A DNA stretch of 64,000 nucleotides from Mycobacterium kyorinense (GTDB lineage Bacteria > Actinomycetota > Actinomycetes > Mycobacteriales > Mycobacteriaceae), in contig NZ_LZKJ01000173.1 in assembly GCF_001672775.1 (NCBI RefSeq), forward strand, positions 1-64,000, given 5' to 3'. Each line of letters begins with the position of its first letter. Position 1 is the first letter of the stretch. The notes below the pieces were generated by a model that had not been told where the DNA came from, made no database searches, and was given only the letters and a program-made list of their open reading frames with translations. This document shows positions 1 through 9,025 of the stretch, piece after piece. The translations under genes were made by a program, and so were the position numbers.

Positions 1-237
1 GTGATGTCCTGGGGGCGCGACGTGCGCACAAGCACCTCGCGTCACGGCAGCATCGGGGGCGGGCCCGATCGGGCGGCTAGGGTGAGCCATCCGCGCTCAC
101 CGAGCGGTGAACAATATGTAACGTGAATTTAACGCCGTTAAACCCGATCCGATTTCACAAAATGCCGCCCGATTTGCTATTGGACCTCATTACAAATAGC
201 GGGCCCGCGGGTGCGCCATCCGTATGCGGAATAGCGG
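1..237. other. Intergenic or 3' flank, no gene assigned
   Basis: No convincing coding region was found at the left window edge. The left 120 bases are GC-rich and may contain the end of a gene lying outside the window. Bases 110-200 are distinctly AT-richer. They hold two small inverted repeats: TTTAAC/GTTAAA (128-133 and 137-142, loop GCC) and GCTATT/AATAGC (176-181 and 195-200). These lie just downstream of ndh on its strand and could help end its transcript, but neither is followed by a clear U-tract. Confidence 0.4.
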
Positions 238-1626
238 CTAGCTGGCCGCCTTGGCGGCCTCACCTTGGTGGGCCTCGGCGGCCAGCACGGCTAACTGCTC
301 GAGTCGAGTGCGGGCGAAGGCCTGCTGCTCGGTGATGGTCAGCTGCCCACGACGGCCGCTCAGGAACGTCACCGTCCAGGAGAGCACGGTGGTGAGCTTG
401 GTCTTGAATCCGATCAGATAAACCAGGTGCAGCATCAACCAGGCCAACCAGGCGATCAGGCCGCCAAACTCCAGCGGGCCGATCTTGGCCACGGCCGAAA
501 ACCGCGACACGGCGGCCATCGAACCTTTGTCGAAGTACTGGAACGGCTCGCGTTCTGCCGGATCGGCCCCCGCCAGTTCAGCTTTGATCGTGCTCGCAGC
601 GTACTTGGCGCCCTGGATGGCGCCCTGCGCCACGCCCGGCACGCCGTCGACCGCGGCCATGTCGCCGACCACGAACACGTTCGGATGTCCCGGAATCGAC
701 AGATCGGGCAACACTTTCACCCGGCCCGCACGGTCGAGTTCGACCGTCGACTGCCGGGCCAGGTCTCTGCCGAGTGGACTGGCCGACACACCGGCCGACC
801 ACACCTTGCAGGCCGATTCGATGCGCCGGACCGTGCCGTCGGAGTCCTTCACGGTGATGCCGTTGCGGTCGACATCGGTGACCATGGCTCCGAGCTGGAT
901 CTCGACGCCCATTTTCTCCAGTCGCGCCGCCGCCTTCTTGCCCAGCTTGTCGCCCATCGGCGGCAATACCGCGGGGGCGGCGTCGAGCAGAATCACTCGT
1001 GCCGTGGTCGGGTCGATGTGGCGGTAGGCGCCCTTGAGCGTGTACTCGGCCAACTCGGCGATCTGCCCGGCCATTTCGACGCCCGTGGGACCAGCTCCGA
1101 CGACGGTGAACGTCAGCAGCTTCTTCCGGCGCTCCGGGTCGTTCGACCGCTCGGCCTGCTCGAACGCGCTCAGGATCCGGCCCCGCAACTCCAAGGCATC
1201 GTCGATCGACTTCATGCCGGGCGCGAATTCGGCGAAATGGTCGTTGCCGAAGTAGGACTGACCGGCGCCGGCAGCGATGATCAGGCTGTCGTACGGCGTC
1301 TGGTAGGTGTGGCCGAGCAGTTCGGAGATGACGAACTTGCCAGCCAGGTCAATGTGCGTGACGTCGCCGAGCAGCACCTGCGCGTTGCGCTGCTTACGCA
1401 ACACCACCCGGGTGGGCGGCGCGATCGCTCCTTCGGCAATGATGCCCGTCGCCACCTGATACAGCATCGGCTGGAACAGGTGATGGGTGGTCCGGGCAAT
1501 CAGCTTGATGTCGACGTCGGCCCGTTTCAGTTTCTTGACCGCGTTGAGTCCGCCGAATCCGGATCCGATGACGACGACCTGGTGGCGACGACCTGATGCA
1601 GCAGTGTCTTCGGGTTGGGCACTCAT
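238..1626 (-). CDS. ndh: Type-II NADH dehydrogenase (NDH-2)
   Basis: Single-subunit, non-proton-pumping NADH:menaquinone oxidoreductase of the respiratory chain, membrane-associated on the cytoplasmic face. The 462-aa product has an FAD-binding Rossmann motif GSGFGG at residues 21-26 and an NADH-binding motif GAGPTG at 177-182. A third FAD-site segment reads VFVVGD near 317-322. A hydrophobic C-terminal stretch (about 387-407) would anchor it to the membrane. It matches M. tuberculosis Ndh nearly residue for residue from memory (463 aa there). The start at 1626 is chosen because it aligns with that protein's N-terminus and has GAGGAG about 12 bases upstream. An upstream in-frame ATG at 1662 lacks a ribosome site. 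The gene is divergent from the small gene at 1824. Confidence 0.96.
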   Translation of the reverse strand: MSAQPEDTAASGRRHQVVVIGSGFGGLNAVKKLKRADVDIKLIARTTHHLFQPMLYQVATGIIAEGAIAPPTRVVLRKQRNAQVLLGDVTHIDLAGKFVISELLGHTYQTPYDSLIIAAGAGQSYFGNDHFAEFAPGMKSIDDALELRGRILSAFEQAERSNDPERRKKLLTFTVVGAGPTGVEMAGQIAELAEYTLKGAYRHIDPTTARVILLDAAPAVLPPMGDKLGKKAAARLEKMGVEIQLGAMVTDVDRNGITVKDSDGTVRRIESACKVWSAGVSASPLGRDLARQSTVELDRAGRVKVLPDLSIPGHPNVFVVGDMAAVDGVPGVAQGAIQGAKYAASTIKAELAGADPAEREPFQYFDKGSMAAVSRFSAVAKIGPLEFGGLIAWLAWLMLHLVYLIGFKTKLTTVLSWTVTFLSGRRGQLTITEQQAFARTRLEQLAVLAAEAHQGEAAKAAS

Positions 1627-1823
1627 GGGTTTGGGTTGCTCCTCGACGGCGGCTGCGTTCATTAACACGGTAGTCGCCCGCCCGGGCCCTAATCGACGCC
1701 GACGCTGTGTGATCAGCCACACCGCAACCGTCTGGTGTGACGCGCCGTCCCGGCGGCCGCAGTTACTGGTGTGCCCGGCGCGGCGATCGGGTAACCGCAG
1801 CAAAGGAAGTCAGAGGAGGCACA

Positions 1824-2057
1824 GTGGCAAAGGATCACGGTTCCAGCGTCAAGAACGACAAGCAATACGAGGGTTTACGCAAGAAGGGGATGAGCAAGTC
1901 GAGGGCCGCGGCGATTTCGAATTCGCCGGGTTCGTCCAGTCGCGGCGGCAAGAGCTCCGGCAGCAGTCAAAGCAGCCGCAGCAGCGGTAGCGGCAGCGGC
2001 GGAAATCAGTCTCAGAAGAAGGCTGCCGGCCGAAAAGGCGGCAAGAAGTCGAGCTGA
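1824..2057 (+). CDS. Small basic Ser/Lys-rich protein, DUF7218-like
   Basis: A 77-aa protein with a compact conserved N-terminus (AKDHGSSVKNDKQYEGLRKKG, then SKSRAAAISNSP) and a low-complexity tail of Ser, Gly and Lys/Arg. The N-terminal pattern resembles the actinobacterial DUF7218 family, which has no assigned function. The GTG start at 1824 is well supported: GAGGAGG lies at 1813-1819, about 4 bases upstream, and coding character begins there. The tail composition suggests a soluble, flexible, possibly nucleic-acid-contacting protein, but that is inference. It stands alone between ndh and a convergent SDR gene. Confidence 0.75.
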   Translation: MAKDHGSSVKNDKQYEGLRKKGMSKSRAAAISNSPGSSSRGGKSSGSSQSSRSSGSGSGGNQSQKKAAGRKGGKKSS

Positions 2058-2082
2058 TCGACGATCACGCGGCCGACGGGCC

Positions 2083-2760
2083 TTACCCGAAGTGAGCCAG
2101 CGCGCCGTGGCTGACGTGCAGCAGTTGACCAGTGATGTGCCGGGCCGCCGGAGTGGTCAGGAACAACGCCATCCGGGCGACCTCAGCGGCAACCGTCGGC
2201 GGCATGCTGGTCAGACCCTCGTATCCCGATTGGGCGCTGCGGCCGGCCGCGACGGCGTTGACGGTGATCCCACGTGTACCGAACACCGTTGCCTGACCGG
2301 CGGCCCAATTCGCCAGCGCCGCCTTGATTGCGGCGTCGGCGCTGCCGGCTGGCGGGTTCTCTGGCACCACGCTGACAATCGAGCCACCGGAGCGCAGGTG
2401 ATCGCCCACCGCCTGCACGGTCAGCACCGCTGAAAGCATCGTGGCGTCCAGCGCGTTGCGCCAGGCGGAGGCCAGGTCGGCAATTGAGTAGGTCCGGGGG
2501 TCACCGGCGGCGCAGCTCGGCGCCGGCACGTTGACAATCGTGTCGAGGTGATGGGGGAACAACCCCCGAACCTCGGTCAGACTGGCCGGATCGGTGGTGT
2601 CGCAGACGATCGCGTCGACGTCGAGTTCCTTGGCCGCCACCTCGAGGTCGTCGCGTCGTGCGCCGGCGATCGTGACCTGGTGACCAGCATCCCGAAAGCC
2701 CTCGGCAACGACGCGACCCAGTTCGGTGTCGCCTCCGGTGACCAGCACCTCCACTGCCAT
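2083..2760 (-). CDS. Short-chain dehydrogenase/reductase (Rv1856c-like)
   Basis: A 225-aa SDR-fold oxidoreductase. The N-terminus reads MAVEVLVTGGDTELGRVVAEG, a variant of the TGxxxGxG cofactor-binding motif with TGGDTELG. The middle and C-terminus retain the SDR layout (GSIVSVVPE, then an NWAAGQATVFG helix and GITVNAVAAG). The usual YxxxK catalytic pair is not evident: the position after the serine strand reads AAIKAALANWAAG without a tyrosine. It may therefore be a non-canonical or inactive SDR. The start is set by GAGGAGG just upstream of ATG 2760. Position between ndh and modABC matches Rv1856c of M. tuberculosis. Confidence 0.85.
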   Translation of the reverse strand: MAVEVLVTGGDTELGRVVAEGFRDAGHQVTIAGARRDDLEVAAKELDVDAIVCDTTDPASLTEVRGLFPHHLDTIVNVPAPSCAAGDPRTYSIADLASAWRNALDATMLSAVLTVQAVGDHLRSGGSIVSVVPENPPAGSADAAIKAALANWAAGQATVFGTRGITVNAVAAGRSAQSGYEGLTSMPPTVAAEVARMALFLTTPAARHITGQLLHVSHGALAHFG

Positions 2761-2934
2761 GACCTCCTCGTGTTCAAGGCTGAGCCCGGTTCACGGACTT
2801 CCGTCGATGTTACTGGACGGTAGCTAGCGGTGAAACTCCAGACGCGGAACAACTCGCACACCATTTGGGTAACGGTTGCGTGTCGCCACGCCGCACCCCG
2901 GCTCTTGTCGGCAGGCCGGGTTAGGGTTTGACGC

Positions 2935-3720
2935 ATGCGTCGGATATGGGTGCTGGCCTGTTGTGTTGTGCTGTCCCCGATGGCGGGTCTGACCGGCTGT
3001 GGCTCGAAAGCCCCGTCGCCGCCGTCGCGGTCGCCGGCTCCGGCGACCCAGTCGATCGTGGTGTTCGCCGCCGCCTCACTGAAGCCGACGTTCACTCAGA
3101 TCGGCGAGCGCTTCAAAACCGACAATCCCGGCGCGAACGTCGATTTCAATTTCGCCGGCTCCTCGGATCTGGCCACCCAATTGACTCAGGGAGCCACCGC
3201 AGACGTTTTCGCGTCGGCCGACACCGCACAGATGGACACCGTCGCCGGCGCCGGATTGACCACCGGGAAACCGGTCAATTTCGCCTCCAACACGCTGGCG
3301 ATCGTCACGGCTCCGGGCAATCCGAAGGGTGTGACGTCGTTCGCCGACCTCACCAAGCCGGGGTTGAGCGTGGTGGTGTGCCAGCAGCCGGTGCCCTGTG
3401 GAGCCGCGGCGCAGCGCATCGAAGACAAAACGGGCGTGCAGCTCAACCCGGTCAGCGAGGAACCGAATGTGACCGACGTGCTGAACAAGGTCACCACCGG
3501 CCAGGCCGACGCCGGCCTGGTGTACCTCACCGACGCGGCCAATGCCGCCGACAAGGTCACCACGGTCGACTTTCCGGAGGCTGCCGACGCCGTGAACGTG
3601 TATCCGATCGCCGTGCTCAAGAATGCGGCGCAGCCTGCGTTGGCCCAGAAGTTCGTGGATCTGGTGACCGGCGAGCCCGGCCAGAAGATCTTGGATCAGG
3701 CAGGCTTCAAGAAGCCCTGA
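2935..3720 (+). CDS. modA: Molybdate ABC transporter substrate-binding lipoprotein
   Basis: Periplasm-side receptor that captures molybdate and delivers it to ModBC. The 261-aa product has a lipoprotein signal peptide ending in the lipobox LTGC (Cys22), so the mature protein is probably lipid-anchored. The body begins with the ModA signature IVVFAAASLKPTFTQIGERF and contains DVFASADTAQMD and the late GEPGQKILDQAGF segment characteristic of the family. It is the first gene of modABC: modB starts 9 bases after its stop, implying one transcript. No molybdate riboswitch or ModE-type gene is visible here. Confidence 0.96.
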   Translation: MRRIWVLACCVVLSPMAGLTGCGSKAPSPPSRSPAPATQSIVVFAAASLKPTFTQIGERFKTDNPGANVDFNFAGSSDLATQLTQGATADVFASADTAQMDTVAGAGLTTGKPVNFASNTLAIVTAPGNPKGVTSFADLTKPGLSVVVCQQPVPCGAAAQRIEDKTGVQLNPVSEEPNVTDVLNKVTTGQADAGLVYLTDAANAADKVTTVDFPEAADAVNVYPIAVLKNAAQPALAQKFVDLVTGEPGQKILDQAGFKKP

Positions 3721-3729
3721 CGAGCAGCA

Positions 3730-4524
3730 TTGAAGACGCCATCCGGGCTGCCGCGCTGGGTTTACCTTCCCGCAGCCGTCGGCACGATTTTCGTGCTGAC
3801 GCCCCTGGTGGCGGTCGCGGTCAAAGTTGATTGGCCGCATTTCTGGTCGCTGATCACCAGCACGTCGTCGCGGACTGCGCTGCTGCTGAGCATCAAGACC
3901 GCGGCCGCCAGCACCGTCTTGTGTGTGGTGCTCGGCGTGCCGATGGCGCTGGTGCTCGCGCGCAGTCGCACGCGATTGGTGCGTTGGCTGCGGCCGGTCA
4001 TCCTGCTGCCGCTGGTGCTGCCGCCGGTGGTCGGCGGCATCGCGTTGCTGTACGCGTTCGGCCGACTCGGGCTGATCGGGCGGTATCTGGAGGCTGCCGG
4101 TCTCAACATCGCATTCACCACCACCGCAGTGGTTTTGGCGCAGACCTTCGTGTCTTTGCCGTTTCTGGTCATCGCGCTTGAAGGCGCGGCCCGCACCGCG
4201 GGCGCCGACTACGAAATTGTGGCAGCGACGTTGGGGGCCCGACCGAGCATGGTGTGGTGGCGGGTGACGCTGCCACTGTTGGTGCCGGGCCTGGTTTCCG
4301 GCGCTGTGTTGGCGTTTGCGCGTTCGCTGGGGGAGTTCGGGGCGACCCTGACGTTCGCCGGGTCTCGCCAGGGCATCACCCGCACGCTGCCGTTGGAGAT
4401 TTATTTGCAACGGGTCGCCGACGCTGACGCGGCGGTGGCGCTGTCGATCCTGTTAGTGGCGGTCGCCGCGGTCGTCGTGCTCGGGGTGGGCGCCCGCAGG
4501 TTGTCCGGGGTGGGCGTCGGGTAG
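3730..4524 (+). CDS. modB: Molybdate ABC transporter permease
   Basis: Integral membrane channel subunit of the molybdate importer. The 264-aa product begins with a start codon read as TTG at 3730 and contains five or six hydrophobic helices. The EAA-type cytoplasmic loop that docks on the ATPase is visible (YEIVAATLGARPSMVWWRVT followed by LP). The short gap after modA and 6-base gap before modC support an operon. Length is in the usual ModB range. High confidence from motif and gene order together. Confidence 0.95.
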   Translation: MKTPSGLPRWVYLPAAVGTIFVLTPLVAVAVKVDWPHFWSLITSTSSRTALLLSIKTAAASTVLCVVLGVPMALVLARSRTRLVRWLRPVILLPLVLPPVVGGIALLYAFGRLGLIGRYLEAAGLNIAFTTTAVVLAQTFVSLPFLVIALEGAARTAGADYEIVAATLGARPSMVWWRVTLPLLVPGLVSGAVLAFARSLGEFGATLTFAGSRQGITRTLPLEIYLQRVADADAAVALSILLVAVAAVVVLGVGARRLSGVGVG

Positions 4525-4530
4525 TCGAGC

Positions 4531-5640
4531 ATGAGCGAATTGCAGCTTCGCGCCGTCGTCGCCGACCGCCAGTTGGACGTGCAGTTCTCGGTGGCCGCGG
4601 GCGAAGTGCTGGCGGTGTTGGGGCCGAACGGAGCAGGCAAGTCGACCGCATTGCACGTGATTGCGGGCCTGATGCGGCCCGATCGCGGTGCGGTCCGCCT
4701 GGGTGACCGCGTGCTCACCGACACCGCAGCCGACGTCCACGTGGCGACCTACCGACGCCGCGTCGGATTGCTGCTTCAGGACCCGCTGTTGTTCCCGCAC
4801 ATGAGCGTTGCCGCCAACGTGGGCTTCGGACCACGCAGCCGTCATCGCGCGTGGTGGGCCGGCGACCGCAGCGGCCGGACGGCGGCGCTGCGCTGGCTGC
4901 GAGAGGTTGATGCCGAGCACCTGGCTGATCGTCGACCGAGCCAGCTTTCCGGTGGTCAGGCTCAGCGGGTGGCGATCGCGCGGGCGTTGGCCGCCGACCC
5001 CGACGTCCTGCTGCTCGACGAGCCGCTGTCCGGGCTCGATGTCGCAGCGGCTGCGGGGATCCGCGTGCTGCTGCGCAAGGTGGTCGGCCAAAACCGCCGG
5101 GCCACCATCTTGGTGACCCACGACCTGCTCGACGTGATCACGCTGGCCGATCGGGTGCTGGTGCTCGAGTCGGGGCAGGTCGCCGAAATCGGACCGGTGG
5201 CCGAGGTACTGGCCTCGCCACGCAGCCACTTCGGCGCCCGCATCGCCGGCGTGAACCTGGTCAACGGAACGATGTGCGCTCAGGGAACGCTGCTGGACCG
5301 CTCGGGCTCGCGGTGGCACGGCGACGCGGTCGACGATCTCGCCACCGGACAGCACGCGGTGGCGGTGTTCAACCCGGCCGCGGTGGCGGTGTTCAGCGAG
5401 CCGCCGCGCGGTAGCCCGCGCAACAGCGTCGCAGTGACGGTCGCCGAGCTGGATAGCCGCGGCCCGGTGGTCCGGGTGCGCGGCGAGGAGCAATCAGACG
5501 GCGCGCCGGGTCTTGCTGCCGATATCACGGTCGACGCGGCCGCCGAGCTTCAGTTGACCCCCGGGCAGCGCGTGTGGTTCACCGTCAAGGCGCAGGAATT
5601 GGCGCTGCACACCGCCCCGCATGGCCAGCCGCGTTCATAA
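4531..5640 (+). CDS. modC: Molybdate ABC transporter ATP-binding protein
   Basis: Cytoplasmic ATPase that powers molybdate import through ModB. The 369-aa protein has Walker A GPNGAGKST at residues 31-39, the ABC signature LSGGQAQRVAIARAL, Walker B DVLLLDEPLSGLD and a switch histidine in VTHD. The region after about residue 240 fits the TOBE/Mop-like regulatory domain usual for ModC. The start codon follows modB by 6 bases. Like other mycobacterial loci, the operon gives the cell molybdate for molybdopterin enzymes; none of those enzymes is encoded in this window. Confidence 0.96.
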   Translation: MSELQLRAVVADRQLDVQFSVAAGEVLAVLGPNGAGKSTALHVIAGLMRPDRGAVRLGDRVLTDTAADVHVATYRRRVGLLLQDPLLFPHMSVAANVGFGPRSRHRAWWAGDRSGRTAALRWLREVDAEHLADRRPSQLSGGQAQRVAIARALAADPDVLLLDEPLSGLDVAAAAGIRVLLRKVVGQNRRATILVTHDLLDVITLADRVLVLESGQVAEIGPVAEVLASPRSHFGARIAGVNLVNGTMCAQGTLLDRSGSRWHGDAVDDLATGQHAVAVFNPAAVAVFSEPPRGSPRNSVAVTVAELDSRGPVVRVRGEEQSDGAPGLAADITVDAAAELQLTPGQRVWFTVKAQELALHTAPHGQPRS

Positions 5641-5712
5641 CGGCTGGCAAACAAATCACAATGTCAGCAATCCACACTTGCGTCACGGCTGTAACACGGT
5701 AGGTTCGTCGCC

Positions 5713-6741
5713 ATGAGGCAGGTGGATTCAACTCCGACTCGGCCTAGGGGGTTCTGGGCAAAGCTGGCAATCGCCGCGGTGACCGGCGCCAGCGCCGTGA
5801 CCCTCGCGATGCCGACGATCACAGCAAGCGCCGATCCGGTGGTCCCGCCGGGACCCGGACAGCCAGTGCCGCCCCCCGCCGGGGCTAACCCGCCGGCGGA
5901 TGCAGCACCTGGCCCGGCCGGGCCGGTAGCGGCGCCGCCGGCCGCCGACCCGGTAGCGGTGCCGCCCGGAACCGATCCGAACGCGCCGCCGCCGGTGGCC
6001 GACCCGAACGCGCCCCAACCGGGGCGGGTGGACAACCCGGCCGGCGGATTCAGCTACGTCATTCCAGCCGGCTGGGTGCAGTCGGATGCCACCCACCTCG
6101 ACTACGGGTCGGCGCTGCTGAGCAAGGAGACCGCCCCGCCGCCCGCACCCGACCAACCGCCGGCAGTGGCCAACGACACCCGCATCGTTCTTGGCCGGTT
6201 GGACCAAAAGCTTTACGCCAGTGCCGAAGCCGACAACACGAAGGCCGCGACACGGCTGGCATCCGATATGGGTGAGTTCTTCATGCCATATCCCGGCACC
6301 CGGATCAACCAGGCGAACACCCCGCTGAACGCCAATGGTGTGGCGGGCAGCGCGTCCTACTACGAGGTCAAGTTCAGCGACGCGGCCAAGCCCAACGGCC
6401 AGATTTGGACCGGCGTGGTCGGTGCGCCCGCGGCGAACGGCGCCCCGGCCCAGCGGTGGTTCGTGGTGTGGCTGGGGACCGCCAACAACCCGGTGGACCA
6501 GAACGCGGCGAAGATTTTGGCCGAGTCGATCCGCCCGCTGGCGCCGGCTCCGGCGGCTCCGGCTCCGGCACCAGCCCCGGGCGCCCCGGCCCCCGCGCCC
6601 GCTCCGGGAGCACCAGCGCCCGCACCGGCACCGGCTCCGGGAGCACCCGCACCGGCGCCTGCCCCTGCGCCCGCTCCTGCCCCTGCGCCCGCAGGCGGAC
6701 CGGTCACTGCGGCGTCGACGGGCGGCACGGTCTCGACCTAA
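5713..6741 (+). CDS. apa: Alanine/proline-rich secreted antigen Apa
   Basis: Secreted mannosylated glycoprotein antigen (45/47 kDa complex, fibronectin-attachment protein) of mycobacteria. The 342-aa precursor has a signal peptide with a hydrophobic core (LAIAAVTGASAVTLAMPTI) and likely cleavage after ASA near residue 40. A Pro/Ala-rich N-terminal segment follows, then a folded domain from about residue 105 (GRVDNPAGGFSYVIPAGWVQ) to about 275. The tail is an almost pure Ala-Pro-Gly repeat (about 277-325). In M. tuberculosis Apa is O-mannosylated on threonines and exported by Sec with a TatC link. It stands as a single gene with a 72-base leader after modC. Confidence 0.95.
   Translation: MRQVDSTPTRPRGFWAKLAIAAVTGASAVTLAMPTITASADPVVPPGPGQPVPPPAGANPPADAAPGPAGPVAAPPAADPVAVPPGTDPNAPPPVADPNAPQPGRVDNPAGGFSYVIPAGWVQSDATHLDYGSALLSKETAPPPAPDQPPAVANDTRIVLGRLDQKLYASAEADNTKAATRLASDMGEFFMPYPGTRINQANTPLNANGVAGSASYYEVKFSDAAKPNGQIWTGVVGAPAANGAPAQRWFVVWLGTANNPVDQNAAKILAESIRPLAPAPAAPAPAPAPGAPAPAPAPGAPAPAPAPAPGAPAPAPAPAPAPAPAPAGGPVTAASTGGTVST
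6538..6705 (+). repeat. Ala-Pro-(Gly) codon repeat in apa
   Basis: In-frame low-complexity repeat encoding units such as APAPAPGAP and APAPAP, made from imperfect GCx-CCx codon repeats. The DNA is an imperfect tandem array of short GC-rich units, so unit number may vary between strains through slippage. It encodes the extended C-terminal tail of Apa. Confidence 0.85.
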
Positions 6742-6872
6742 GGACAGTTCACCAGGTGGTTTCCTGAGTTAAACGACCGTGTCCGTTAGGGCGCCCGAAT
6801 CGTTACGCTGACGCGGTATACCGAATTGACAGTCCAGTAGAGGGCTTGACCAGCTGAGGCAAGGAGATCCGG

Positions 6873-7175
6873 ATGGACGTCACGGCAGCTACCGAAATTC
6901 TGGCTCGCTCATCCACGCTGACCAGCGTCGGCTGGATCGGCTACATCATCATCGGCGCCATCGCCGGCTGGATCGCCGGCAAGATCATGCGGGGCGGCGG
7001 TGCCGGCATCCTGATGAACATCGTGATAGGCGTCGTCGGCGCATTGATCGGCGGCTTTGTTCTGAGCTTCTTCGTCGACACCGCCTCGGGCGGCTGGTGG
7101 TTCACGTTGTTCACCGCGATCTTGGGCTCCGTGATCCTGCTGTGGCTCGTCGGGTTGGTCCGCCGCGGGAGTTAG
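6873..7175 (+). CDS. GlsB/YeaQ/YmgE-family small membrane protein (Rv1861-like)
   Basis: A 100-aa membrane protein with three hydrophobic, glycine-rich helices (about residues 18-36, 44-66 and 74-95). The signature WIGYIIIGAIAGWIAGKIM and GILMNIVIGVVGALIGGFVL match the GlsB/YeaQ/YmgE (transglycosylase-associated) family, whose function is loosely linked to stress and envelope. AAGGAG lies just upstream of the ATG. The alcohol dehydrogenase follows closely on the same strand, as Rv1861-adhA do in M. tuberculosis. Confidence 0.9.
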   Translation: MDVTAATEILARSSTLTSVGWIGYIIIGAIAGWIAGKIMRGGGAGILMNIVIGVVGALIGGFVLSFFVDTASGGWWFTLFTAILGSVILLWLVGLVRRGS

Positions 7176-7224
7176 CAAGGCTAAACCCGTTGCAGCCGTG
7201 GGGAATCGGCGCACCGCCACCGCG

Positions 7225-8226
7225 ATGATCGCGTGGCAGGTGCGCCAGCCCGGCCCGATGAACACCGGTCCGCTGGAACGGGTTACTGCCAAGGTGCCGC
7301 GTCCGGGAGCCTCCGAGCTGCTGGTCGCGGTGCAGGCGTGTGGGGTGTGCCGCACCGATCTGCATGTCGCTGAGGGCGACCTCCCCGTGCACCGCGAGCG
7401 GGTGACGCCCGGACACGAGGTGGTGGGAGAGGTCGTCGAGGTCGGCCCCGACGCCGGCGACGAGTTCGCCGTCGGCGACCGAGTCGGGATCGCCTGGCTG
7501 CGCCACACCTGCGGCGTGTGTCAGTACTGTCGCCGCGGCGAGGAGAACCTGTGCCCGCAGTCGCGCTACACCGGCTGGGACGCCGACGGCGGCTACGCGG
7601 AATTCGCCACGGTCCCTGCGGCGTTCGCGCATCACCTGCCAAGCGGTTACCGCGACAGCGAACTGGCTCCGTTGTTGTGCGCCGGCATTATCGGCTACCG
7701 CTCCCTGCGGCGTGCCGAGTTGCCGCCCGGCGGCCGATTGGGGCTATACGGCTTCGGCGGCAGCGGCCACATCACCGCCCAGGTCGCGCTGGCCCAAGGG
7801 GCCGAGCTGCACGTGATGACCCGCGGCGAGCGCGCCCGAAAGCTGGCTCTGGATCTCGGCGCCGCATCGGCCCAAGGCGCCGCCGAGCCGCCGCCGGTGC
7901 CGTTGGACGCGGCGATTCTGTTCGCCCCGGTCGGCGACCTGGTGTTGCCCGCGCTGGAAGCGCTGGATCGGGGCGGCACGCTGGCGATCGCGGGCATCCA
8001 TCTCAGCGATATCCCCAGCCTGAACTACCAGCGGCACCTGTTCCAGGAACGTCAGGTCCGGTCGGTGACGTCGAACACCCGCGCCGACGCGCGGGCCTTT
8101 CTGGACTTCGCCGGGCAGCACCACATCCAAGTGACCACACCCGAATACCCGCTGGCACAAGCCGATCGGGCTCTCACTGACCTCGCTGAGGGCCGCATCG
8201 CCGGCGCCGCCGTGCTGCTGGTGTAG
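7225..8226 (+). CDS. adhA: Zinc-dependent alcohol dehydrogenase AdhA
   Basis: Medium-chain zinc alcohol dehydrogenase. The 333-aa product has catalytic-zinc residues in CGVCRTD (Cys42) and GHE (His64) and four structural-zinc cysteines at 96, 99, 102 and 110 (CGVCQYC ... NLC). The nucleotide-binding loop is GLYGFGGSGHI. It is collinear with and strongly resembles M. tuberculosis AdhA (Rv1862). Two starts are possible: GTG 7198 or ATG 7225. ATG is preferred because MxAWQVRxPGPM aligns with the known N-terminus; neither has a strong ribosome site. The physiological alcohol or aldehyde substrate is not defined by sequence. Confidence 0.92.
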   Translation: MIAWQVRQPGPMNTGPLERVTAKVPRPGASELLVAVQACGVCRTDLHVAEGDLPVHRERVTPGHEVVGEVVEVGPDAGDEFAVGDRVGIAWLRHTCGVCQYCRRGEENLCPQSRYTGWDADGGYAEFATVPAAFAHHLPSGYRDSELAPLLCAGIIGYRSLRRAELPPGGRLGLYGFGGSGHITAQVALAQGAELHVMTRGERARKLALDLGAASAQGAAEPPPVPLDAAILFAPVGDLVLPALEALDRGGTLAIAGIHLSDIPSLNYQRHLFQERQVRSVTSNTRADARAFLDFAGQHHIQVTTPEYPLAQADRALTDLAEGRIAGAAVLLV

Positions 8227-8254
8227 CCCTGCCCATGCCGAAGCGGCTTGTCGC

Positions 8255-9016
8255 TCAGGTGGACAGCTGCCACACCAACGCCGCGGCCAGGGCGCCCAGC
8301 CCATTCAATGACCAGTGCAAAGCGATCGGGGCGATCAGGCTGCCGCTGCGCCGACGCAGCCAGCTGAACACGAACCCGGCCGCCCCGGTCGCGAACACGG
8401 CCAGGGTGACGCCGGCCAGCATGCCGACCACGCCGCCGCCGAACAACCGGGTGAAACCGACATTGCTGCTGGTCAGACCCAACGATGTGGCGATGTGCCA
8501 CAGGCCGAACAGCAGCGAACCCGCCACCGCGACACCGCGGAACCCCCACGCCCGGTTCAGCGCGCCGTGCAGCACACCGCGAAACGCCAACTCTTCGGGG
8601 ATGACGGTTTGCAGCGGAATGATGATCATCGAGGCGATCACCGCACCCGAGATGGTCGCGTAGTGGTTGTTCAAAAACATCGGGCGCGTCACCGGCAGCA
8701 GCGCCCCGACGGCAACCACCGACACCACGAGCAGCACCGCGGCCAGCGCATAGCCCACGCCGGATTTCCAATGCTCACGGCCGAGTCCGAGCTCAGCCCA
8801 GCCAAGACCGTTGCACCGCAACAGGATCAACAGACCGACCGCTGCCGCTGGAACGGTGGCGATGCCCGCCCACGGCGTGGTGAAATGCGCGATCAGGTTG
8901 GTCAATGCCAACACCACGACGACAACCGCGACGTCAACGTAGACCCGGAAGCGGTGCAACGCCGAGAGCTGCGACGCCAACGGGTGCGGTTGAATCACCG
9001 CCTCTGAACCGGCCAT
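8255..9016 (-). CDS. CPBP-family intramembrane metalloprotease (Rv1863c-like)
   Basis: A 253-aa polytopic membrane protein of the CPBP (CAAX protease and bacteriocin-processing/ABI) family. The three conserved motifs are visible: EELAFRGVLHGAL (EExxFRG), LLFGLWHIATS with its histidine, and HWSLNGLGAL. These residues would bind the catalytic metal inside the membrane. About eight hydrophobic helices are present. Its start lies 9 bases after the phosphoketolase stop, so the two may be co-transcribed. Substrates of actinobacterial members are mostly unknown. Confidence 0.9.
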   Translation of the reverse strand: MAGSEAVIQPHPLASQLSALHRFRVYVDVAVVVVVLALTNLIAHFTTPWAGIATVPAAAVGLLILLRCNGLGWAELGLGREHWKSGVGYALAAVLLVVSVVAVGALLPVTRPMFLNNHYATISGAVIASMIIIPLQTVIPEELAFRGVLHGALNRAWGFRGVAVAGSLLFGLWHIATSLGLTSSNVGFTRLFGGGVVGMLAGVTLAVFATGAAGFVFSWLRRRSGSLIAPIALHWSLNGLGALAAALVWQLST

Positions 9017-9025
9017 TTCCCTAGG

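Noticed and set aside
123..335. Small frame starting at 123
   Set aside because: It has no ribosome site, runs opposite the 3' end of ndh and has no coding signature.
427..1596. Long open frame opposite ndh
   Set aside because: It is antisense to a certain gene and its protein is His/Arg/Gly-rich with no motif, as expected for the reverse strand of GC-rich coding DNA.
6538..6705. CRISPR-like array
   Set aside because: The periodic GC-rich repeat encodes Ala-Pro units in frame and has no spacers.
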